This document shows, piece by piece, positions 32,754-44,119 of a DNA stretch of 64,000 nt. The position numbers and the translations under genes were made by a program. The notes under the pieces are model-generated. The model saw nothing but the letters and a program-made list of their open reading frames with translations. It had not been told where the DNA came from and did not search any database. Origin of the DNA: Suillus spraguei (lineage: Eukaryota; Basidiomycota; Agaricomycetes; Boletales; Suillaceae); the NCBI GenBank assembly GCA_016800925.1, contig JABCPU010000351.1:1-64000 (forward strand). The letters run 5' to 3'. How positions within the stretch are numbered: the first letter of the stretch is position 1; every line of letters begins with the position of its first letter.

Positions 32754-33298
32754 TGTCAGGATCATTCTACCAGTCCTTGTGGATGACATGACCTTTGCTT
32801 CGAAATCAGCCTCTGCCATTGACCAGACCATCAGGGAACTCTCCCAGCACTTCAAACTTTGTGATCTAGGCCCCACCACTCAGCTTCTAGGGATTAAGAT
32901 TGACAGAGAACGCTCTAAGCACTCCATTACCATATCCCAACAACAATACTGTCTAGATATCCTAGAACGCTTTGGCATGGCTGATTGCAAACCCATATCC
33001 ACTCCTATGCAGCCCAATCTTCGATTCAGCCGCTCTCAATGTCCCCAGACACCAGCTGAAGTCCAGTTCATGAAGGATGTCCCTTATCTTGCTGCAGTTG
33101 GCGCTCTAATGTACTTAGCCACCACAACTCGTCCAGACATTGCCTACACTGTTGGCTGTCTTGCCAGATTCAACTCTAATCCAGGCATAGCTCACTGGCA
33201 AGCTGTCAAGCACCTACTGCACTATCTGAGGGGCACTGCAGACTGATAAGATCACTTATGCACCTGATCCATCTTCCACTGAATTGTTCTCAACTTAC
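32754..33298 (+). pseudogene. copia A reverse transcriptase/RNase H fragment
   Basis: Nearly identical to the RT end of the copia A polyprotein, from RIILPVLVDDMTFAS to the PDPSSTELFSTY block. An inserted base at about 33244 (GACTGATAAG versus GACTATAAG) shifts the frame. It has no LTRs and is fused at the left to sequence shared with 11361-11455 and at the right to a scrap of LTR-C (33300-33356). The box is LVDD versus FVDD in the intact copy. Confidence 0.9.
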
Positions 33299-33299
33299 C

Positions 33300-33356
33300 C
33301 CGAGGACCAGACAGAAGCAGGATTGATTGGATCTGATTGGATCTGAGATCAGATGT
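33300..33356 (+). repeat. LTR-C tail scrap
   Basis: GGACCAGACAGAAGCAGG and GATCTGATTGGATCTGAGAT match the last ~70 bp of LTR-C, without the terminal TATATGACA. Confidence 0.6.
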
Positions 33357-33359
33357 ATA

Positions 33360-34240
33360 GTACATGCATATAGACAACAGCACCATGTGTTTCCTGTTCT
33401 GTTGCTTTTGCGGTGAAAGTTACCCAAGAAATCTTTCAGGATCTGGAGTGCCACATATTCAGTTAGTCGAGCAGTCAGGTAGGAAGCTGAGATGGATGTA
33501 GTCAAGGTAGACCCTGATGTGCATTGGTGGGGGAGTAAAGTCTAGTGGTATTTCAGTCTCTATGAGCAGCTTGGGAGCTGTTTTATGGAATCAATGCTGA
33601 TTGCAATAGTTATAAATGTAAATGTTGAAATGGATGGGCAACAAATGAGTTAAATTGGAGAAAGGGAATGAGATATGCAGCAACACACATCTCATCCCTT
33701 GGTCTGACGATAGGGGAGAGCTTGCTTAGTCCATCAAACTATCTGGGGGCAGGTGTGCCATGAGAGTGCCTGTATTTGATGCCATTTAGAGGTCATATCT
33801 ATGCAATGCTTAGAATGTTGCGACCTCGCATACCTGTGCATATATGATATTGTTACTATGAAACCAATCAACTATGTGGAGCACTGCAAATGTGAGTAGT
33901 CGAGCACATGGAGAGGAAGGACATGTTGAAAAGTAGACTACACACATTAATGAGAGGAGCAGAATCTGAAGTGACATATGTCAAGCTCTCCCTACCAGCA
34001 GCTCATGAGCTGTTTGAGGGAATCTAGTTTGATGAAAGGAATGAGGGAGACAGTTCACTGGATTGTTACAATCATTTATGAAATCAATTGGTTGAGACCT
34101 GTCATCAGGTGACAAATTTTCTCAAGTTGAAATAGAAGGAGGCATGTTTCCTGTACAGATTATTCCTAACAATCTGGCAGAGGAAATCAAATTCTTGTAT
34201 ATTACAGTACATACATAGTCTAATGTTGCATCAATTTATG
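33360..34240. other. no supported gene; possible decayed coding trace
   Basis: A minus-strand frame (33505-33360) reads VALQILKDFLGNFHRKSNRTG, which looks protein-like but has no family I can name, and its context is broken. The rest (33540-34240) shows only short frames with stops. Confidence 0.3.
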
Positions 34241-34244
34241 AGCA

Positions 34245-34451
34245 GCAGATTTCCTTGCCTGCTGAGACTGCTGCAATGAGTAGAAACATGATAGGCATTG
34301 TTTATATTTATTTCCATAAACTCGTCCATAGTCAGAGTTCATAGTCTTATATGCCTTGTGCATTGACTCTGAACTCTCAGGTATGATAAATTTATATAGA
34401 TACTTAATATATGTGTGCATTGACTCTGAACTCTCAGCTTGACTTCAAATA
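34245..34451. mobile_element. rearranged copia A scrap: RNase H piece head-on to LTR
   Basis: 34247-34277 (GATTTCCTTGCCTGCTGAGA...) is identical to the copia A RNase H region at about 2032-2062 in the same plus orientation. It is followed at 34287-34451 by an LTR 3' part in the opposite orientation (CATGATAGGCATTG...CTTCAAATA). No primer-binding site follows the LTR end, so this is a rearranged remnant. Confidence 0.75.
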
Positions 34452-34455
34452 ATCA

Positions 34456-35290
34456 CCTCATTCATGACTGATACAACACTGTTCGCACCAGGAGATGTTC
34501 CTGATGTTTATTGCAATGTGGTCACACAATGCATTAACATAGATAACTCTCACCAATGTATTAATGCACTTAGGACACGCCACAACCCACAACAGAAGAA
34601 GAAGAACTATGGAAATGCCCATTACACTCCTAGCCGCGACCCTAATGCAATGGTCATAGATTGCATCTCTGATCAAGAACGATCTGAATGTATGAAGAAA
34701 GGACTATGCTTTGGATGCAGAAAGTCTGGACATCGCTTCAGCAGTTGTCCTGAAAGGAAGAAGAAAACCCTGGTCCAACAGGCCGAAATCAAGGAACTTC
34801 CTGATGAAGACGATAATGAAACTGTACGCAGGTTGACTCAGGATTTATAGAATGGAGAGACAAGACATCAATGTATGTTTCTCCCAATGTATTACTAAGA
34901 CTTGTATGTGCTGTAGGACAAAGAAAAGAACTTCGTGTTCCCATTACCTTGCACTCGCAAACTCGTCTAAAAACTGTCGACACTACTGCTGTCATCAATT
35001 CCGGAGCAGCCGGATCCTTCATTTCTGAAGAATTTGTGAAACTCCACAAAATCACTCGAAAGAAGCTTGACAAACCTTTCAAAGTCACAACCGCTGACGG
35101 TACTTATATCAAAGGAGGACCAATCACACATTACTGTCTATTAATGGTCAAGATCAATAAATGCACCATGCTCGGCAAGTTTAACATCACCAAACTTGGC
35201 TGACAAGACCAGATCCTATTAGGGATCCCATGGCTTCGTGCAATGATACCTTCTTTGAAAGTACAATACCCAGTGCACATCTGAAGTAAT
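34456..35290 (+). pseudogene. Ty3/gypsy Gag zinc knuckle and protease fragment
   Basis: First frame (34464-34850): DPNAMVIDCISDQERSECMK, then CFGCRKSGHRFSSC (CX2CX4HX4C). Second frame (34871-35203): retropepsin VINSGAAGSFISEEFVKL, with NSG in place of the catalytic DSG, then QILLGIPWLRAMIPS in another frame (to about 35280). This is the order of a chromovirus gag-pol start. The Asp-to-Asn change and frameshifts mean it is dead. It is similar in type to the element at 39190-43800 but not a recent copy of it. Confidence 0.75.
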
Positions 35291-35409
35291 GAAAAACAAA
35301 AGTCAATCTCTTTGGCACTGACTACGTCAATGCACCAGGCACAGTCATGGTCAAAGAACATTTTGTGAAAATCATGAAGTGATCTGGCATCAGGAAAGAA
35401 GAAGGATCT

Positions 35410-35990
35410 GCAGTGACCCAACCTGCCCAGAAAGGCTGTTGAACGCCATTTAGATGATATTGCTTACATGCCTTGAAGAATGCCACAATTGTGGATGGGG
35501 AGACAGATGTGAGAACTTTTCAAATATTGGCAAGCATGGACAAGCCTTTATGAAGAGGGTGGCGGTCTGGGTCTCCAAAGTTGGCACATAAAGCCATAGT
35601 GACAGGCAATGCATTCATGGAAACAATATCTGCTCAACAGGGGCATGAAACAATATCTGCTCAACCCTGCTGGATCACTCATCATGATGCCCAGGCGTGC
35701 AGCTTGTTTTAAGGGCTCAATCACAATGTCAATGCATTGATGAAGCAACCAGTCCACTAGAACATTATGCATGCATTTGACCTGATGGATAAACTTTGCC
35801 ACTGGAAGTAGAGCAAGAGGGCTATATGCCTGAAGGGATCCTTTAACATATACATTAGGGTCAATGTTGGCAAGAGTGATGAGGAGCGGATGGGCATAGC
35901 AGTTGCCAGCAAAGTTGCTGACCTTAGTCTTATCTGAGGAGAGAACCACACCAAGTAGGGTCGCACCATCAGGCAAGCCTTCCTATACAT
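35410..35990 (-). pseudogene. Plavaka-like transposase fragment
   Basis: The minus strand reads DGATLLGVVLSSDKTKVSNF, YAHPLLITLANIDPNV, LLPVAKFIHQVKCMHNVLVD and EPLKQAARLGIMMSDPAG. This is the block that lies between WMSGDLAW and the C-terminus in the relic at 16252-20052 (compare ALLPIPDFIHPVKCM there). It is truncated on both sides; the right side is cut by the copia A fragment at 36011. Confidence 0.6.
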
Positions 35991-36010
35991 TGGTTACTTT
36001 GCCAAAGAAA

Positions 36011-36555
36011 TGTTAGTTGTGTGACTTCGCACTTAAGTAGTTCAAGGACTTTCAGGACTTTGAGGACACTTCAATGACCGCACTTTTGGGACACTTTAAG
36101 GACATGACTATGATAGGTATTGTTTACATTTATTTACATAAACTCATCCATAGTCAGAGTTCATAGTCTTATATGCCTTGTGCATTGACTCTGAACTCTT
36201 AGCTTGACTTCAAATAGGTTATGAGCCCTGCACTTTAGCAGCCCAATCTACCACCAGCACTAACGACCTCCCACTCGCCCTAAACCACTCCTATCTGGTT
36301 CCCCCACCCTTCAAAGGCCTTAGGAACCAATTGGAGAGAGTTGTTTTGAGCTTTAGGTTACTGTGTTGAAAGATTGTTGGAAGTTCATTGTCTTTGGACA
36401 ACATAGTCCGCATTTTCGCTCCTTTTGCCTCCCAGGTGCACCAGGCTCCCCGCCATTATTCCCTAGCCTTCTGTCGCTGAAAATTGGCGAAGACTGCTAT
36501 TACCTTGAGTTATACCAAGCCCTTGCCCTTACTTTGTCCCACTCCTGCCCTGCAG
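36011..36555 (+). mobile_element. 5'-end fragment of a copia A element
   Basis: The LTR (36011-36216, TGTTAG...CAAATA, with an internal deletion) is followed by the primer-binding site GGTTATGAGCCCTGC (36217-36231) and the untranslated leader. Then comes an open stretch from the Met at 36363 that parallels residues 1-63 of the copia A frame (CWKFIVFGQHSPHF). The match stops at about 36555, where it is fused to another gene fragment. The leader frame kept open in both copies suggests translation may start at this upstream Met. Confidence 0.85.
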
Positions 36556-36559
36556 CTTG

Positions 36560-38720
36560 TAATGAAAGTGCAAGGCAGGTGAGGGTGGGTGGTTTATGGA
36601 GACTCAGAAGGACTGGGAGGACGTGAGACAAAGGTCCATCTAGCATAGATATAGATAATGTCAGATAAGTAGTGATTCAATTGGTCCTCCAGAAACTACC
36701 AGGTTGCTGAACAACACTTAGGTTATTGATAGCAGGGTGGTGGGCAAGAAAACAAATGAGCGTGAATGGCATGCAATCAGCATCAACCCGGAGTTCGATG
36801 AGCATTGGGATGGCCAAGTACCACAGGAGTTTGATGTGACTAAGTTGAAGCTTCTCCAAATGAGAAGAATGGATAGTCTGGATCGTGAAAGGAAGGAGCT
36901 CTGGGGAAAACTGTTACAACCATGCAAAACTGGAGATTAGTAAGAAGTCCTGGTCTTACATGGGGTTGTACCAGAGGGTTGTAAGTCAAAGGGGCTTGGC
37001 CTCAGCTCGTACGCTGTGCCCCTTACCTGAGTATGTGCCCTTAATTTCGGATGAAGTCCAAGGGAGAGTTCTGGTGGAGTCCGGATGGAGGGTCTGGATG
37101 AACTCTAAGGCAGGATAGCTCGACAGAGCTCCGATGGACTTCCGGATGAGCGCGGGAATGTGCCAGAACTATTTCCGGAAGGTAGGGAGTAATGGTAACA
37201 CTACTGGAACAAGTTCCAAGTCGAACAGATGAAGGATGGTCCGCTGGACAAAGTCCAGGGCAGGATAGGAGCAGAGCTCCGGAGGGAAAGATGATTCATA
37301 GATGTCAGAGGATAGGATAGGATGGATCCAGAGGACTAGGGGTCCGAAGGAGCGGAGGAGCGGAGGAGCAGATGATCGGAGGAGCATAGCTCTGTGGATC
37401 TTAGAGGAAGTGTTGGCTACTAGAGAGGAGTAGGTCCGGATATGGTGTAGAGATAGTATAGACTACTCCGGACAAGGTCCGGAATAGAAACAGACAGTAT
37501 AAGACTACCAACGGTAGAGTCGGAGGTGAAACAGATGATAGACGGAGATGGACGAAGTCTGAAAAGATTATAGGACATAGGATCAAAGCTCCGGCCTAGG
37601 GAGTGATCCCATAGGCCTGAGTCGGAAGCTTACAAGGGCCGGAGCCCAAGTGCAAGAATGGAGATGGAGTTATATAGACATGATAACAGGATACAGAGTA
37701 ATCAAAGGAATATACAGAAGTAGGAACAATGAATCAGACTAAGGTCTGCAGGAGTTGTACTACAAGTTTATATACTGTAGGAGCATGCCGGAGGGTAAGT
37801 ACGGATAGTCTGAGGCTATGTCTGAAGCATATGGAAACACATTAGTAAGTACAGCGGGACATAAGGCTATGAACTCGGAGATGAAGCTCGTACAAAATAC
37901 TTATCAAGACGGAGGCAGAGATCACCGAGAACCGGAAGCACAGAGATACCCAGAAGCTGGAGACACAGGTATATTCTAAAAGGGGTAATGTGCAGGTGCG
38001 CAGGAATAGTTTGGATATGAACTCGGATCGGATATGGACATGGATCGGATATGGACACGGATGGATATGGATTGGAGTGGATGGGTGGACCGGATATGTG
38101 AACTGGATTGGATGGGTGGATCAGATATGTGTAGGTTGGGTGTCTGGATGTCCATGATTGGATTTGATCTAGACCTGAATGTACGGTATATGACCAAAAC
38201 AATATCCCTGAGGATGCCTCAAAGGCTTTGAGGTGATTGGCACCTCCATGCTCCTGAATTCAGGTAAGTCTAGCGACAGCTGATGGGCCAACAAAAAGGC
38301 AAAATCCCATGCATGTCAGTTCTTTGCAGCCGGAAGCATGGATGTTCTCGAGGAATCTAATTATCTGAGGGAAAATTGGCAAAGCAAGAATGTCGAAATT
38401 CCAGAAAAGTGTGATGTATTGTATGGATTTGTGAGGGACGGATTGAAGGAAGTGCAAAAATGCAGATAGCTGTGGGGCCCGCAATTCAGAATCCAACCAA
38501 CACAGCATCATATGCGGCGGGCAGAAGTTATCCATCTGTATCCAGGTGGACAATACATCAAAGTTGAGCAAATCTACATGGATGTGAAACAGGTCCTTTG
38601 GGGAGGTTGGAAAGTTCCGGTTGGCAAAAAACCTGCTTTAAATTGCTCTGAAGAGGCTTATTGTTTTGTCCTGGAAGGGGAGAACATATTGTTCGATCTA
38701 TACATAGGTTAATGTAATTA
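36560..38720 (-). pseudogene. F-box/LRR-like protein fragment split by LTR-B
   Basis: The minus strand, right of the LTR (38570-38200), reads FDVLSTWIQMDNFCPPHMML, LSAFLHFLQSVPHKSIQYI and SGCKELTCMGFCLFVG. Left of it (36911-36560) are LEKLQLSHIKLLWY, LAHHPAINNLSVV and LDGPLSHVLPVLLSLHKPP. The alternating hydrophobic LxxLxL pattern suggests leucine-rich repeats of the kind found in expanded fungal F-box families; no F-box is seen. There is an in-frame stop after SFWRTN and frame changes. LTR-B copy 4 (36912-38195) divides it. Function not assignable. Confidence 0.4.
36912..38195 (+). mobile_element. solo LTR, family B copy 4 (1284 bp)
   Basis: Starts TGTTACAACCATGCAAAAC and ends GGTATATGACC (last base mutated). 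TSD AAAAC at 36907-36911 and 38196-38200. Colinear with copy 1 but with the GGAGGAGC minisatellite reduced to a few units. Confidence 0.93.
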
Positions 38721-38938
38721 CAGAGGGATAAACAGAAAAATTTCACCAACGTTAGAGGGGATACCCCAGAGGTTTAATCATTGGAGAGGGAATAACCAGT
38801 GACCAGTGACCAGTGATCTTCATACGGAAGCGAGTGTGAAATACAATCGAAACGGCATGCCCAAATGAGATGGCCCAAATGACTGTCAAGGCCTTTTAAA
38901 AGTTACATTACACCAAAACTGGATCACACAACTCACTC

Positions 38939-39184
38939 ATGCCATACACATCAACATCACCTCGCAGCAAAACCACTGCAGTCCATTGCAAACACTTCAA
39001 TCCCTACATTCGACCCTCACGAAACATCAGTTCAAGAAAAACAGATATCATACCAGTCACAGCGTCTCTGACAAGAGGGCTTGCTATATATTTCAAGGAG
39101 TATGATGATTGCCTAGAACAGGATGCAGTAAGTGTAGATGATGGCTCGTCATCGAATACTCACTTAATGACCCTTCCGAAATAA
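38939..39184 (+). CDS. small ORF of 81 codons, unsupported hypothetical
   Basis: MPYTSTSPRSKTTAVHCK...LMTLPK. The context before the ATG (TTTTAAAAG about 45 bp upstream) could be a promoter, but there is no homolog I know and no intron. It lies between a gene fragment and a dead chromovirus. It may be noise. Confidence 0.15.
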   Translation: MPYTSTSPRSKTTAVHCKHFNPYIRPSRNISSRKTDIIPVTASLTRGLAIYFKEYDDCLEQDAVSVDDGSSSNTHLMTLPK

Positions 39185-39529
39185 CCTTCCTAGGTGTGGA
39201 TGGGATCTGCCATGATGGTTGACAAACCCAATTCACTCGACGAGACATCGTCTGTGTAGGTCAACTTAAAGAAATAGGAACTCAAGATGGTATCTGAATA
39301 TATAAGGTAATTGAAGTGAAGATAGAATATTGGAGCTGAGATTAAATAATGAAGAACCAATGAGAAAAAGATATAAGAATCATATGATAGAATGTTATGG
39401 AACATGATAGAAGGAGTAAAAATAGAACTGTAACATTACCCCTGTTTTAACAGTTGTAATCCCTGATTACATAATATTATAATCATTGTGTGCATTTGTA
39501 AAAAGTAAGAATGTCGTGAGCATTACCAA

Positions 39530-40680
39530 GTTCATTCTCTTTCATCCATTCGTTCTCAGAACTTGGGAATCCCTTCCATTTGACATAGAATTGTCATCGA
39601 GATAAAGAGCCACAATGACCAATGATGGCTTCGATCTCATGTTCTTCTTCACTGTCGATGATATCAGGAGGTGGTTTGACATAATTGGGTCCATGAATAT
39701 CATTTTCTTTATAGGGTGAGAGTAGTGCGGTGTGGAAAACAGGGTGAATACGCCATTGTGCAGGCAGAGCAAGTTTATAAGTGATGGGTGACAGAACGTC
39801 AATAATAGTGAATGGTCCTTCGCGTTTTCGTGCAAGCTTCCGATTAGGGTATCCGAGATGAAGGTTCTTGGCTTCAAGCCAGACCTTGTCGCCTTTAGTG
39901 AATGGTACAAATTTAGATGTGATTCATTGACTCATAGTGTTATGAGAGAGTTCATGGGTGGCTAGCACTTCATAGCATGCTTTATTTAGAATAACGAGGC
40001 ATTGTTCGATGTTAGGAATGTCGGACTTGGGATGTGAATTGGGAAGGTGTTTTGGGTGATAACCCATCATGAGGTAAAATGGGGAAGTACCGTGTGCAGA
40101 ATGATGATGAGACTTGTGGACAAATTCAGCAAGGGGAAGCATCGCAGCCCAACCAGTTTGGTCATTAGCGTAAAAGATCTGAAGATAAACTTTGAGCTCT
40201 TGATTGACTCGTTCAGTTTCTCCGTCACTTTGGAAATGGAAAGCAGTGGAAAGGGAATTCCTATATCCAAGGAGTTTTCCAAGTTCAATCTGGAATCAAG
40301 AAGCAAATTGGGGTCTGTGGTCAGAGATAATCTTATTGTAAAGTCCGTATCTAGAGAAAACTTTGGAAAAGAAGATATTGGTGATGCCTTCAGTGTCTAT
40401 TGTTTTGAGGCAAGGTGTGAAAACTACCCCCTTCAAAATGCCATGGTCGACCACAACCATAATACTGTCAAAGCCATCAGAAAGGGGTAAGTTGGTGATA
40501 AGATAAACTGAGCAATGGGCGAAGGGTCGATTGGATAAGGGAGCAGGTATGGGAAAGAGTGGTGGAGAAGACAGGTGCATGTTTACTTTATTCTGTTGGC
40601 AGATGCAACAGCTGTCTACGAAGTTCTTGACAAAGGTAGCCAGACCTGGCCACCAGTAGTCACAAGAGAGTAATTCCTGG
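39530..40680 (-). pseudogene. chromovirus integrase and chromodomain
   Basis: 40580-40296 holds the integrase core (VVVDHGILKGVVFTPC, FSRYGLYNKIISDHRPQFAS with the second Asp). 40306-40067 holds TLMTKLVGLRCFPLL in a shifted frame. 40142-39924 holds HGTSPFYLMMGYHPK. Then [29 protein letters not shown] and a chromodomain EHEIEAII...QFYVKWKGFPSSENEW (about 39650-39550) with an internal TGA after GSLSR. The chromodomain places the element among chromoviruses. Confidence 0.8.
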
Positions 40681-40688
40681 GTTTTGTA

Positions 40689-40866
40689 TATTTGAAGTCA
40701 AGCTGAGAGTTCAGAGTCAATGCACAAGGCATATTAAGTATCTATATAAATGTAAACAATGCCTATCATGGTAGTAATGTCCTTAAAGTGTCCTCAATGT
40801 CTTGAAAGTGTACTGAAAGTCCTGAAAGTCCTTGAACTAATTAAGTGCAAAGTCACACAACTAACA
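40689..40866 (-). mobile_element. solo LTR of copia A with internal deletion (178 bp)
   Basis: Both ends are present (TATTTGAAG...CTAACA on plus), with about 105 bp lost inside. TSD TTGTA at 40684-40688 and 40867-40871. Inserted in the chromovirus. Confidence 0.93.
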
Positions 40867-41339
40867 TTGTATCGTCCAGGATGTCCTGTGGTAGGGGAAT
40901 CGTGATGAAGGGAGGTGAGTTCGCGGTGTAAGTCGCCTGGTGGTACATAAGTAAGATTCTTGTATGTGAGAATTCCGTCACTCAATTTCCAGTCAGAAAG
41001 AGCAGATTGGAGTGGAGGTGGAATAGAGGAGTCTGTTAGCACTTGTAGCACTGTATGTACTATGGGATCAACCGCATATGAGATACATAATCTGTCCATA
41101 AAAGAGGTATCGATAGTGTTAATGAATATAGAGTCAGGAAGGAGTTGAATACTAGTATTATCTTTTTCGATGTTGTCGTCTGGAAGGTGATCTGTTCTAC
41201 GAGATAAGAGATCTGGGATGATAAGTTCTTTTCCTGGTACGTGTTGGATAAGGAGTTTGAATTGGGACAGGAAGGTTTGCCATCAAGCTTGGCATCTGTT
41301 GAGGTCTTGGACAGGGAAAGGGGAACCAAGGAGATAATG

Positions 41340-42940
41340 TCACCAGGCTTTTAAGGCTCTGACGATAGCAAGGAGTTCTCTATCATAAATCTGATAGTTA
41401 CATTCAGCGGGGTTAAAAGATTGAGAAAGGAAAGAGCAAGGGAGCCAATTTCTGTTATCATCTTTCTGTAAGAGTACAGCACCTGTGGCATAAAGAGAAG
41501 CAGTGGCGATAGCAAAGGGTGAGTTCTTATCAGGTATTTGGAGAATGGGTGACAAGGTGAAAATACGCTTCAGCTTATTGAAAGCTTCCTCACCTTCAGG
41601 GGTCCATGAGAATTCAGTGTCTTTCTTGGTTAGATCTATTAAGGGTCATGCAATGGATGAGTAATCAGCAATAAATTGTTGGTAGAAGTTAGCAAATCCA
41701 AGGAATGATCGAACTTCCTTTACTTTCATGGGAATTTTCCATTGGGATATACCTTTGAGTTTTGCAGGGTCCATTGCGATAGAGCTGGGTTTAATGATCA
41801 TTCCGAGGTATTCAATATCGGTTATGTTGAAGGTGCATTTTTTGGGTTTGAGGTGGAGGAGATTATTTCGTAATCGTTGAAGTACTTTATAAGTTCGTTC
41901 TTGATGCATCTTGATGTCTCTAGAGAAAATTAGTACATTGTCCATGTAGATAATGATCCATCCTTCTTGGATCATGTCTCCGAACAAGTCATTCATCATA
42001 GACTGGAAGGTGGCGGGTGAATTACACATTCCGAAGAACATGACGGTGGTTTCAAAAAGTCCTTGGGAAGTAGCAAAGGCTGCCTTCCATTGATCTGATT
42101 TTCTCATACATATGTTATTGTATCCCCATCTAATGTCCATTTTGGTGAATACTTTAGCATCTTTGAGTTTATCTATAAGATCTGAGATTAGCGGTAGCAG
42201 GTAGTTATTTTTTTACCGTGTTCATTGAGATAACAATAATCTTGGCAGGGTCAGAGAGATCTGTCCTTCTTGCCGACGAAGAAGAATGGAGATGATTGCA
42301 GAGATTCAGAAGGAATGATGGTACCCTTAGCAAGGTGTTTGTTTACAAGGTCATTCATTGCCTGTTCTTCTTTGGCATTAAGCAGATAAATTTTGCATTT
42401 CCATGGTTCAAACAATTCTTTAAAGTTGATCTTGTGGTCATATTTTCATTCTGGGGGAAGAGTGCCATTAGCTACATCACCGAATATGTCTTTATATTGT
42501 TGGAACTCTTTGGGAATGAGTTCTTCAAACATCTTCTTAGGTTTAGCGGCATCTTGGGCAAGGGTCTGTGAAATGTTGTCAGTTTTATGGATTGTGGTAT
42601 AGAAGTCATCATCATCGTCATCATCAATTGGATCTAAAAGTCGTGGGAGAATTTTGTCAGCAGGGTCCCATTCATCTTCTAGTTCTTCAGATGCGTCAAA
42701 GAATACTTCCTCATCTTCTTCTACTTCTTCTAGGGTTGCTTTCTTTAGGGTACGCTCCCTTAGTCGGACTTCTTGAGTTGTCCAATTGATATCTGAGTTT
42801 TCTTTCTTTAGCCAAGTCATTCCTAGGATAGCATCTTCTCCTCCCAGAGAGGTTACAAAGAAACGCTTCCTCATGGGAATTTCTTTGATTAAAAAGGAAA
42901 GATCACAATACCGTGAGATTCTTCTGGCTTTGTTTAACAT
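41340..42940 (-). pseudogene. chromovirus reverse transcriptase and RNase H
   Basis: 42940-42446: end of protease (AILGMTWLKKENSDINW) and the acidic linker. 42140-41646: RT blocks MDIRWGYNNICMRKSDQWKA, FFGMCNSPATFQ and YMDNVLIFS. The catalytic YMDD has become YMDN, so polymerase activity would be lost even without the frameshifts. 41555-41340: RNase H start (FAIATASLYATGAVLLQKDD), PCSFLSQSFNPAECNYQIYD. Confidence 0.8.
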
Positions 42941-42945
42941 GCCGT

Positions 42946-43793
42946 CTACGTTTCATCCTGGTATCGGAGTTTCAAGTTTATGAGTATGAATAGAGTTTCG
43001 AGTATGAACTTTTCATTGATAAACTCTCCTTCTGCGCCACAATCAATGAGTGCGGCGGCTACAGTGGTTTTGTTGGTCTTAGTGGATCTAATGGTAAGTG
43101 GAATGTGAATAGAATTAGCATCACCAATAGATTGTACTAAAAGTCCAATTCTGGGAGTTTCTGACACCATGGCAGGATCCACTAAGCAAAATCCTCTTCA
43201 TCACTACTTTCCTCCTTCTTGGGTGCCTTCTTTATTTGGCATGCTTTGAACACTTTCCATTCAAGGAATTCTTTGTAGTCGTCATCAGATGATTCATTGA
43301 CTACCTTTCTAGTGTTGGTCGTAACCGTAGGATGGTTAGGGCAATCTTTGGCGAGCCCCTTCTTGCTGCATTTGAAGCAGAGGCCACCTTTGCATTTATG
43401 CTCCTGCTCTTGCAGAGTTAGATAAGTCTTCTTAACCTGCTTCTCACCTTTGTCTTCATCGTCTAGTTCTGCCCTATCTATATCCATAGCATAGGGGTCT
43501 TTTGCCTTGGTAAAGGAAGGCGGAGCTAACAAGCTCTTATGCACTTCTACGTCAAGGGCTTTATCGAGCCATCCATCGCAGGTGGTGGGGAGCGTTTCAA
43601 AGGCTAGAATAGTGGAGACGATCTCATGCTTAAGTCTGTTCCTAAAGAACATGATCATGGTGTTTTCTTCTTTGATGCCAGTGTCAGCTAAGATGGTTCT
43701 AAAGATGGAAGCATATGCAGCTACACTTCTTGTTTGCTTCAGGGAAGAGATCCTCCTGATTGCCATTTGTTCAATGTTCTTTGGATAGAACAT
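42946..43793 (-). pseudogene. chromovirus Gag and protease part
   Basis: Gag frame 43793-43182: IRRISSLKQTRSVAAYASIF (capsid motif), DPYAMDIDRAELDDEDKG, and a zinc knuckle CFKCSKKGLAKDC in which the His is replaced by Leu. It overlaps a frame (43182-42946) with the protease active-site motif ALIDCGAEGEFINEKF (DCG for DSG). The N-terminus of Gag is missing. Confidence 0.75.
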
Positions 43794-43800
43794 ATCTCCA

Positions 43801-44119
43801 TGTGAGATGTCAATAATGGAAGTGATTCTGGAGGGCCATCTGCCTGGTAGAACGCAGGGACAGGTGCAGAGGTATGATGCATGACAGACTGATCAACCAT
43901 AGATCAACCATATATCGGCCGTAGTTACACAAGTTGGAAAGGACCCAATTTGGAAACAAATTCCTGCTAAAGGACAAAGTTACTAGGGAGATACTAGGGA
44001 GATGTCATCACATATTGCCTATTGTTATTGCCAAGCATGATGTTATTATATAACATGTTGTCCAAGTATCTATTGTATGCATGCATGATCACTATTAAAG
44101 GCCTCAAAGAAAATTAAGA
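43801..44119. other. no gene seen
   Basis: Unique-looking AT-rich sequence between the truncated chromovirus and the WD40 pseudogene. It contains a small direct repeat (TACTAGGGAGATACTAGGGAGA at about 43981). Confidence 0.3.

Larger units (their letters stand above)
39190..43800 (-). mobile_element. Ty3/gypsy chromovirus, degenerate
   Basis: On the minus strand, Gag, protease, reverse transcriptase, RNase H, integrase and a chromodomain follow in order from 43793 to about 39530. The 3' LTR probably begins with TGTTACAG at 39435, just after the tract ACAGGGGTAA, the polypurine/LTR junction usual in fungal chromoviruses. The far LTR end was not fixed, and no 5' LTR is found right of 43800, so the 5' end is truncated within gag. 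A copia A LTR (40689-40866) interrupts integrase. Frames are broken in at least eight places. Confidence 0.8.
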
